From assembly GCF_000426065.1 (NCBI RefSeq), contig NZ_AUEQ01000001.1:558001-622000 (forward strand): a stretch of DNA of 64,000 nucleotides, in the 5' to 3' direction. Under the pieces are notes generated by a model. It saw nothing but the letters and a program-made list of their open reading frames with translations. It did not search any database and had not been told where the DNA came from. The DNA comes from Mycobacterium sp. URHD0025. Lineage in GTDB: Bacteria; Actinomycetota; Actinomycetes; Mycobacteriales; Mycobacteriaceae. Shown one piece after another: positions 58,268 through 64,000 of this stretch. The translations under genes and the position numbers were made by a program. Position 1 is the first letter of the stretch; each line of letters starts with the position of its first letter.

Positions 58268-59138
58268 CGACCAGGCCCCACGCCAGTGCCGTCGCCGCGT
58301 CGACCGTGCGCCCGGAGAGGACGAGGTAGGCGGTGCGCCACCGGCCGATGCGTCGCGTGATGCTCACCGTGCCGCCCGCCCCCGGGATCAATCCCAGTGC
58401 CAGTTCCGGCAGGCCGATCGTGGCGTCCGGATGGCAGCTGACCCAGCCGCAGTAGGACGCCATCTCCAGACCGCTGCCCAGCACCTGGCCGTGCACCTGC
58501 GCGCGGCAACGTCGCCCCAGCCTCTCGGTGAGCTCATCCAATACCAGGGCCGGACTGTGCCGGGTGCGGGCCAGGTGGGCGCTGGCCGGATCGGCGAACG
58601 AGCCGAATTCGGCCAGATCACCGCCGCTACAGAATGATCGGCCGTTGCCGGCGAGGACCACCTCGTCGACCGACGGATCCAGCCGGGCCACCTCAAGTGC
58701 CTCCAGCAGTGCGCCCCGGGCATCGGTGGAGAACGCGTTGTGTCGCAGCGGCCGGTTGAACCGGACGTGCAGGGTGTTCCCGTCGCGTCGGGCCTGCACC
58801 GGGTCGGGCAGCTGCGGTGCGGTGGCCGGGCCCCGCTCCGCCAGCCACCGAGCGAACTCCGGTCCCGACTGCAGCGTCGAATACGCCAGCGATTCGGTGA
58901 TCACCCCGGCTCGGGTCGAACCGGCCGGGTCGAACGAATTCAGCACGTCGTCACACACCGCTGCGGCCTGCGGCCATGTCCGGCACCGCTCGGTGAGTTG
59001 GTTCACCGCCTGCTCCACCGAGCCCACGGTGACCGCACGCCGGTCCTCGCAGGGCCGTTCGGTCAGCGTGAACGTCGCGTCATCCGTCGGGATGTCGATC
59101 CCGACGCGGACTCCCGCGGGCAGCTCGAGGACGGTCAC
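58251..59138 (-). CDS. Enoyl-CoA hydratase/isomerase family protein
   Basis: A 295-residue crotonase-fold enzyme. The core has RFNRPLRHNAFS, the oxyanion FCSGGDLAEFG, and catalytic-type glutamates in GSGLEMASY and LPELALGLIPGAGG. About 130 residues before the core form a distinct N-terminal domain not found in standard crotonases. GTG 59136-59138 overlaps the FadD stop (GTGA). It is followed by the MaoC gene. It could act as hydratase, isomerase or thioester hydrolase on the FadD product. Confidence 0.85.
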   Translation of the reverse strand: MTVLELPAGVRVGIDIPTDDATFTLTERPCEDRRAVTVGSVEQAVNQLTERCRTWPQAAAVCDDVLNSFDPAGSTRAGVITESLAYSTLQSGPEFARWLAERGPATAPQLPDPVQARRDGNTLHVRFNRPLRHNAFSTDARGALLEALEVARLDPSVDEVVLAGNGRSFCSGGDLAEFGSFADPASAHLARTRHSPALVLDELTERLGRRCRAQVHGQVLGSGLEMASYCGWVSCHPDATIGLPELALGLIPGAGGTVSITRRIGRWRTAYLVLSGRTVDAATALAWGLVDEVAP

Positions 59139-60685
59139 GAGTACTTGTTTATCAGCCCCTGCTTGTAGAGCTTGCCGGTGTCGGTGCGGGGCAGCTCGGC
59201 CTCGAACGAGATCGTGCGGGGGCACTTGTAGTGCGTCAGACGCTCGCGCAGCCAACCGAGGAGCTCTTCGGCGAATTCCGGCGTGGCGTCGGCCGGATCC
59301 ACGGTCTGCACCACACCCTTGACGCTCTGCCCCATCTCGTCGTCGGGAATGCCGAACACCGCGGCGTCCATCACCTTCGGGTGGACGACGAGCATGTTCT
59401 CGGCTTCCTGCGGATAGATGTTCACCCCGCCCGAGATGATCATGTGGTGGCGCCGATCGGTGAGGTAGAGGTAGCCGTCCTCATCGACATAGCCGATGTC
59501 CCCCACCGTCTTCCAACCGTGCGAGTCACGCGAGGAGGCGGTCTTCTCGGAATCGTTGAGGTACTCGAAATCGGCGCCGCCCTCGAAGAAGATCTCGCCG
59601 GCCTCACCGGGCGGCAGTTCCTTGCCGTCCTCGTCGAGAATGTGCACGGCACCGTTCATCGGCTTGCCGACCGAACCCGGGTGCGTCAGCCAGTCCTCGG
59701 CGAAGATCACTGTCGCACCGATGGCTTCCGAGGACGCGTAGTACTCGTCGACAATCGGCCCCCACCAGTCGATCATCTGCTTCTTGATCTCGACCGGGCA
59801 CGGGGCCGCGGCGTGCATCACCCGACGCAGGCTCGACACATCGTACGAATTCCGCACGCTGTCAGGCAGTTTCAGCATCCGGGTGAACATCACCGGCACG
59901 AACTGGCCCTGGGTGACGCGGTGTTTCTGGATGGCGTCGAGTGCGCCTTCAGGGTCGAACTTCTCCAGCACCACCGTGGTGATGCCGGCCGCCTGGGTTT
60001 GCATCGACCACACCGACGGAGCGGTGTGATACAGCGGCGCGGGGCTCAGATACACCGAATCCGGCTGCATCCAGAACCCCACCAGCGCCGACATCATGCC
60101 CGGGGTTTCCGACGGCGGCACATGCGGCAGCTCACGCTTGATCCCCTTGGGCCGGCCCGTGGTGCCCGACGAGTACTGCAGCAGATCGCCGTCCAGCTCG
60201 TCATCGATCGGGGTGGCCGGCAGGTCGGCGACAGCTTCCGGGTAACGCTGCCAGCCGTCCAATTCACTGGAGGCGCTTGTCGCCGACGATTCGGCTCCGT
60301 CGGCGATCAGCAGGGTGGCGGGCAGGCCGCCAGGCAGCTCCTTGTCGAGCCCGATCAAGATGTCCTTCAGCGCCGCGGACCCCACGATGGCCTTGGCCCC
60401 GCTGTTGTCGATGATGTACGCAGCCTCGGCCGGGGTCAGGTGCGTGTTGATCGGCACGTAGTACAGACCGCTGCGCCGCGCCGCCCACATCACGGCGTGA
60501 ATGTGCTCGTTGTTCTCCATGAGGATGGCCACCACGCCGCCCTCTTGCAGGCCCTGCCGGCGGAAGTAGTGCGCCAACCGGTTCGCGCGGGCTTCGAGTT
60601 CACCGAACGTGACGACGGTGCCCGAAGGGTGGAGGATGATCGCCGGCTTCTCGGGGTTGGCCTCGGCATGCTCGCGGATCTGCAT
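59135..60685 (-). CDS. Acyl-CoA synthetase, FadD4-like
   Basis: A 516-residue acyl-CoA ligase, first gene of a seven-gene overlapped operon. The P-loop-like motif is LLQYSSGTTGRPKGIKRE (about 170), A5 is DEYYASSEAIG, the hinge is TDRRHHMIISGGVNIYP, and the catalytic lysine is in LPRTDTGKLYKQG. ATG 60683-60685 begins 17 bases from a perfect 12-bp operator palindrome. It activates a carboxylic acid for the crotonase, MaoC and CoA-transferase steps that follow. The chain or ring specificity is unknown. Confidence 0.9.
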   Translation of the reverse strand: MQIREHAEANPEKPAIILHPSGTVVTFGELEARANRLAHYFRRQGLQEGGVVAILMENNEHIHAVMWAARRSGLYYVPINTHLTPAEAAYIIDNSGAKAIVGSAALKDILIGLDKELPGGLPATLLIADGAESSATSASSELDGWQRYPEAVADLPATPIDDELDGDLLQYSSGTTGRPKGIKRELPHVPPSETPGMMSALVGFWMQPDSVYLSPAPLYHTAPSVWSMQTQAAGITTVVLEKFDPEGALDAIQKHRVTQGQFVPVMFTRMLKLPDSVRNSYDVSSLRRVMHAAAPCPVEIKKQMIDWWGPIVDEYYASSEAIGATVIFAEDWLTHPGSVGKPMNGAVHILDEDGKELPPGEAGEIFFEGGADFEYLNDSEKTASSRDSHGWKTVGDIGYVDEDGYLYLTDRRHHMIISGGVNIYPQEAENMLVVHPKVMDAAVFGIPDDEMGQSVKGVVQTVDPADATPEFAEELLGWLRERLTHYKCPRTISFEAELPRTDTGKLYKQGLINKYS

Positions 60686-60702
60686 GAGGGCACTGTAACC
60701 GG

Positions 60703-60728
60703 CGCCACTTGACAGGTGTCAAGTGGCG
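60703..60728. promoter_or_regulatory. 12-bp perfect palindrome upstream of fadD operon
   Basis: Arms CGCCACTTGACA (60703-60714) and TGTCAAGTGGCG (60717-60728) are exact complements around GG. The site lies just before the FadD start and after the TetR gene end, so it is a repressor operator for the whole seven-gene operon. Its inner TGTCAAGT half resembles the island's ACTTGTCA element but the spacing differs. Confidence 0.7.
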
Positions 60729-60778
60729 GGTGACGCGGCGACTCGACGGCCCCTACGAATCCACACCACCAGCGGCGA

Positions 60779-61366
60779 TCAGTCGGCGCCGACCCCACGC
60801 AGCAGCAGCATCAGGCTCGTGCTGGCGTCGTCGAGGGGCTGCAGCGACCTGGCGCTGCGGCACTGGATGATGGCACCTTCCAGCGAGCTGACGATGAAGC
60901 TGCCGAGTGAGGCCGCGGTGGCGGCGTCAACACCCTTGGATCCGACCGACTCCGCGATCACCCTGGACCAGTCAGCAAACACCGCTGCCGACGCTTCCCG
61001 CAGCACGAGTGCGTCCGGCCCAGCCTGGGCGGCCGCCATGATGGGACAACCCGCGGCGAAAGAGCTGTCGACGAGATTTTGCTTCCATCCGGCGACAAAG
61101 GCACCGATGACGTCCGCAGCGGGCAAGGCCTGCGCCAACTGCTGGATCCGCGAGGTGATGATGCGCCCGGCCTCCAACGTCGCCTGCTCCATCAGCTCAG
61201 TTTTCCCGGCGGGAAAGTGCTGGTAGATCGACCCGCGAGCGGTGTTGCTGCGTTCGAGCAGATCGCTCAACCCCGTCGCGTGCACGCCGTACTCACGCAT
61301 CAGCTCAATGGCGCTCCGAATGAGGCGCTCGCGCGGGCCCGCCACTGCCGCCACCCTTTCCATCAT
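60779..61366 (-). CDS. TetR family regulator, LmrA/YxaF-like
   Basis: A 195-residue TetR protein of the same branch as the 3272 regulator. HTH at about 10-55 with GLSDLLERSNTARGSIYQHF and GKTELMEQA, then FAAGCPIMAAAQ in the ligand domain. The start is one of two adjacent ATGs (61366, 61363); a further ATG at 61405 lies inside the second operator. It diverges from the mmpL gene over a region with two TAGACCA dyads and lies upstream of the FadD operon on the same strand. It most likely represses itself and mmpL. Confidence 0.87.
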   Translation of the reverse strand: MMERVAAVAGPRERLIRSAIELMREYGVHATGLSDLLERSNTARGSIYQHFPAGKTELMEQATLEAGRIITSRIQQLAQALPAADVIGAFVAGWKQNLVDSSFAAGCPIMAAAQAGPDALVLREASAAVFADWSRVIAESVGSKGVDAATAASLGSFIVSSLEGAIIQCRSARSLQPLDDASTSLMLLLRGVGAD

Positions 61367-61371
61367 CGAAA

Positions 61372-61420
61372 TAGACCAGTTGGTCCATCCTAGTCGACCA
61401 TCCATAGACCAATTGGTCTA
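61372..61420. promoter_or_regulatory. Paired TetR operators between tetR and mmpL
   Basis: TAGACCAATTGGTCTA (61405-61420) is a perfect 16-bp palindrome. TAGACCAGTTGGTCCA (61372-61387) is a near-perfect second copy, 33 bases (about three helical turns) away. Both lie between the divergent tetR and mmpL starts. The motif resembles the known LmrA/YxaF-type sites. Confidence 0.7.
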
Positions 61421-61430
61421 CGATGCCCGA

Positions 61431-64000
61431 ATGCACAATCTGGCAGCCTTCGGCAAACTCAGCAGAGCTTGCGCGAAGCACGCGTGGTTGATTCTCGGGG
61501 TGTGGCTGGCGCTGGCCGGCGTTCTCAACCTGGCCATCCCTCAGCTGGAACGCACGGTGGCCGAGCACTCCGCGCCGTTCACCCCCGAAAGCCCGACCAC
61601 CGAGACCCTCCGACAGATGTCGCGCGACTTCGGCGTCCCCGATACCACCGCTGTCGGCAGCATCGTCGTGTCCAGCGACAGAATCCTCAATGAGGCCGAC
61701 ACCGCGTACTACCGCGACGTGGTATCGCGATTGGTGGCAGACAAGGACGACGTCGCCTATGTGCTCGATACGTACGGCACCCCGGGACTCGAGGGAATCG
61801 GCCTGAGCCCAGACGGGAAGGCCATCCACCTGATCGTCGCCACCACCGGTGACGTCGGCTCCACCCGTGCGCATCGGTCCACCGAGAACGTCCGCGCCGC
61901 GGTCGACGCGATACCCCGCCCAGCCGGGCTCGACGTCCATTTCACCGGGGCCGCACCGACCCTGTCGGATCTGTTCTCCGCCATCGATACCTCGCTGGCC
62001 ATCATCACCGTGGTCTCGGTGGTGCTGATCACGCTGCTGCTGCTCGCCGTCTACCGGTCGCTGATCACTTCGATGATTCCGCTTCTCACCGTGGGCATTT
62101 CGCTCGCAGTCGCACGACCGGTCATATCGTTGCTGGGCGGCCATGACCTGCTGACCGTATCGAACTTCACCATCGCCCTGGTCACCGCGATGGTGCTGGG
62201 TGCGGGGACCGACTACGGCATCTTCCTGCTGGCCAACTATCACGAGGGCAGACGCCGCGGGCTGGCTGTCGACGATGCGGTTGCGCGGTCAGGTGCGCGC
62301 ACCGCGGGTATCGTCATCGCCTCCGCGCTGACCATCGCCGGCGCCGGAATGGCCATGATATTCACCAAGATCGGGATGTTCCGCACCGCAGGACCTCCGA
62401 TCGCTCTGTCGATCGCGATAACCATGGCAGTCAGCCTGACGCTGACCCCCGCGATCATGGCGCTCTGGGGGCGGCGCGGGTACGCCGAACCTCGCCCGCT
62501 CGACGAACGGCGCTGGCGCAAGCGCGGCGCGGCCATCATCCGTCGCGCACCCGCGCTCGTCGCAGCATCCTTGGCGTTTCTCATCGCCATGAGTTCGGTG
62601 CTGTTCACCTTCGAACCCAACATCGACGAGAACGCGATGCAGCTGCGCGCCACCGACAGCAAGCGGGGATATGAGGCCGTCTATCGCCATTGGGGCGTCA
62701 ACGAGGCGGCTCCGGAATTCATCACCATCCGGGCCGACCACGACATGCGCAACACCAACGACCTGGCGGCACTGGACCTGATCGCCATGTCGATCGGCAA
62801 CCTTCCCCAGGTTGCCTACGTCCGGTCGATCACGCGGCCCGAGGGAAAACCCCTGCCCGAGACCGCCATCGGCTCGCAGACCGCCCAAGTCGGCGCAGGT
62901 CTGGCCGACGCCCACGACCGGGTCGAAGAGGCCATCCCGCAGCTGAAGCGTCTCGCCTCCGGCGTGACCCAACTTCACGACGGCTCGGCTGATGCGGCTG
63001 CCAGGCTCCCCGAACTCACCGACGGCGCCCGGTCTCTCGTCGACTTGGCGCGCAATCTGCTCGGCACGCTCGAATCCGCCGATCGGGTCGTGGGTACGCT
63101 CTCCGGCGGGTCACTGGACGTTGTGAGCGCGGTGCGCAGCATCTCCAACGCCACCGATTCCCTGGACCAGGTGGTCAACGAAATCGATTCCGCCCGAGAG
63201 CGATTGGCAGCTCCCACTGCCGCATTACACGCCGTGTTCGATCCGCTCACCGGGCCAGAGCCGTCGGCCGCCTGCGCGGCGGACAGCTCGTGCCTCCGCG
63301 CCAGGCAGGCCTTCGCCGACCTCAACGCGGCCACCGGCGGGCGCGCGCAGCTGGCGATCGACGGATTGACGCTCGCCGCGCCGCTGGTCCCCGAAGGACC
63401 CGTGACCACGGCGTTGGACACGCTGCCCGACCTACGCACGGCCATCAAGAAGCTGCGGGCCATGCTCGATCAACTCGGCACCCGCACCCCCGAACAGACG
63501 CGTCAGGAACTGAGCCGGCTGCTGTCCGGAATCAATGAACTCACAACCGGTCTGGGCCGTCTCACCTCGGGCCTTGGCCAGGTCAAGACCGGTACCGACA
63601 CCATGGTCACTCTGACCACCGAACTGAGTGCGGGGCTCTCGCGCGCCTCGGACTTCCTGCACCGGATGTCCGCTGACACCAGCACCGGCGCGGGGCGGGG
63701 CTTCTATCTACCAGAGGAGGGCCGCACCGACCGCCGCCTCACCGCAGGAGAGCAATTGCTGATCTCCCCCGACGGGCGCAGCGCGCGCATGATGGTGGTC
63801 TGGGCGGTGAACCCGTACGGTGCCGAGGCGATGGGTGCGGTACCCGACGTCATCGCCGCGGCGAACAATGCCGCGACCGGTACCGTGCTGGAGCACGCCC
63901 AGATCGAATCGACCGGTCTGGCCTCGCTGTCCCAACGTCATGTCGACCAAACCTGGCGTGATTTCGCACTTTTCGGTGTCGTCGCGGTGGCGGCGGTGCT
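61431..64000 (+). CDS. MmpL/RND-family transporter (3' end outside window)
   Basis: An open frame of 856 complete codons that continues past the window. It has an N-terminal membrane helix (WLILGVWLALAGVLNLAIP), a first periplasmic domain, a helix cluster with the MmpL proton-relay signature GAGTDYGIFLL (about residue 265), a cytoplasmic loop, and a long second periplasmic domain (about 400-850) rich in heptad-like helices, with a Cys pair in CAADSSCLR (about 610). MmpL proteins export lipids or siderophores. ATG 61431 follows the second TetR operator by 10 bases. The C-terminal helix bundle is not visible. Confidence 0.9.
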   Translation, partial: MHNLAAFGKLSRACAKHAWLILGVWLALAGVLNLAIPQLERTVAEHSAPFTPESPTTETLRQMSRDFGVPDTTAVGSIVVSSDRILNEADTAYYRDVVSRLVADKDDVAYVLDTYGTPGLEGIGLSPDGKAIHLIVATTGDVGSTRAHRSTENVRAAVDAIPRPAGLDVHFTGAAPTLSDLFSAIDTSLAIITVVSVVLITLLLLAVYRSLITSMIPLLTVGISLAVARPVISLLGGHDLLTVSNFTIALVTAMVLGAGTDYGIFLLANYHEGRRRGLAVDDAVARSGARTAGIVIASALTIAGAGMAMIFTKIGMFRTAGPPIALSIAITMAVSLTLTPAIMALWGRRGYAEPRPLDERRWRKRGAAIIRRAPALVAASLAFLIAMSSVLFTFEPNIDENAMQLRATDSKRGYEAVYRHWGVNEAAPEFITIRADHDMRNTNDLAALDLIAMSIGNLPQVAYVRSITRPEGKPLPETAIGSQTAQVGAGLADAHDRVEEAIPQLKRLASGVTQLHDGSADAAARLPELTDGARSLVDLARNLLGTLESADRVVGTLSGGSLDVVSAVRSISNATDSLDQVVNEIDSARERLAAPTAALHAVFDPLTGPEPSAACAADSSCLRARQAFADLNAATGGRAQLAIDGLTLAAPLVPEGPVTTALDTLPDLRTAIKKLRAMLDQLGTRTPEQTRQELSRLLSGINELTTGLGRLTSGLGQVKTGTDTMVTLTTELSAGLSRASDFLHRMSADTSTGAGRGFYLPEEGRTDRRLTAGEQLLISPDGRSARMMVVWAVNPYGAEAMGAVPDVIAAANNAATGTVLEHAQIESTGLASLSQRHVDQTWRDFALFGVVAVAAV

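Noticed and set aside
1..64000. Search for tRNA, rRNA, CRISPR, insertion sequences or phage genes
   Set aside because: No cloverleaf-like sequence, regularly spaced repeat array, transposase or integrase motif was seen.

Overview
The window is a gene-dense, GC-rich actinobacterial chromosome segment, almost certainly from a rapidly growing mycobacterium (Mycolicibacterium type). The nat gene keeps the C70/H110/D127 numbering of the tuberculosis and smegmatis enzymes. Close mycobacterial family members are present (FadD12, LipO and Rv1428c-type acyltransferase, WS/DGAT, two-domain FadE, MmpL, UdgX). GTG starts and 1-4 base stop/start overlaps are frequent. I see no rRNA, tRNA, CRISPR array, insertion sequence or phage gene.

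Layout. (1) 1-6.9 kb: a 5' gene fragment, an aldehyde dehydrogenase, a small helical protein, a crotonase, a TetR regulator, a RibD/DHFR-like reductase with an AraC-DinB regulator, nat, and an HD phosphohydrolase. (2) 7.0-12.1 kb: acyltransferase, FadD12 and LipO in one operon behind a KstR-like box, then a FAD-linked oxidase. (3) 12.2-32.1 kb: a large catabolic island. It starts with a glycine-rich PadR-like regulator and a MarR, then an AveC-like membrane protein with a NorQ/NorD AAA-VWA chaperone pair. Next come a TetR, two amidohydrolases, an aldehyde dehydrogenase, two Rieske oxygenases each followed by the same kind of ~110-residue helper protein, a fatty-acid desaturase, a KshB-like reductase, an SDR, a TauD-like dioxygenase, and a LysR-controlled cupin/quinone-reductase pair. 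(4) 32.2-40.4 kb: WS/DGAT with a second LipO-like esterase, a two-domain FadE, an SDR/MerR pair, an NTF2-fold protein, and an HSL-type esterase. (5) 40.4-50.1 kb: a complete bacterial microcompartment locus of the mycobacterial aminoacetone/1-amino-2-propanol type (permease, PLP phospholyase, CoA-acylating aldehyde dehydrogenase, two BMC-T, one BMC-P, one BMC-H, a linker protein, amino-alcohol kinase, SDR and GntR regulator). (6) 50.1-61.4 kb: an acidic DUF5709-like protein, an esterase, UdgX, then a tightly overlapped minus-strand operon: FadD, crotonase, double-hotdog MaoC, an apparently permuted CoA-transferase, a YtcJ-like amidohydrolase, MFS and a PLP decarboxylase. A TetR lies upstream. 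(7) 61.4-64 kb: an MmpL transporter cut by the window end.

The most unusual points are these. The second Rieske oxygenase has lost both canonical histidine ligands but keeps its mononuclear iron site. The AveC-like protein is coupled to NorQ/NorD with no NO reductase or Rubisco nearby. The Rieske helper protein is a duplicated family I cannot assign. One amidohydrolase lacks its HxH motif. The CoA-transferase has its halves in reversed order. Several regulons can be read from the DNA: a shared KstR2-like 18-mer at two island promoters; a shared ATTGGC-N3-ACCAA operator linking the GntR gene to the microcompartment operon; paired TAGACCA palindromes between TetR and MmpL; and KstR-like boxes in front of two operons.
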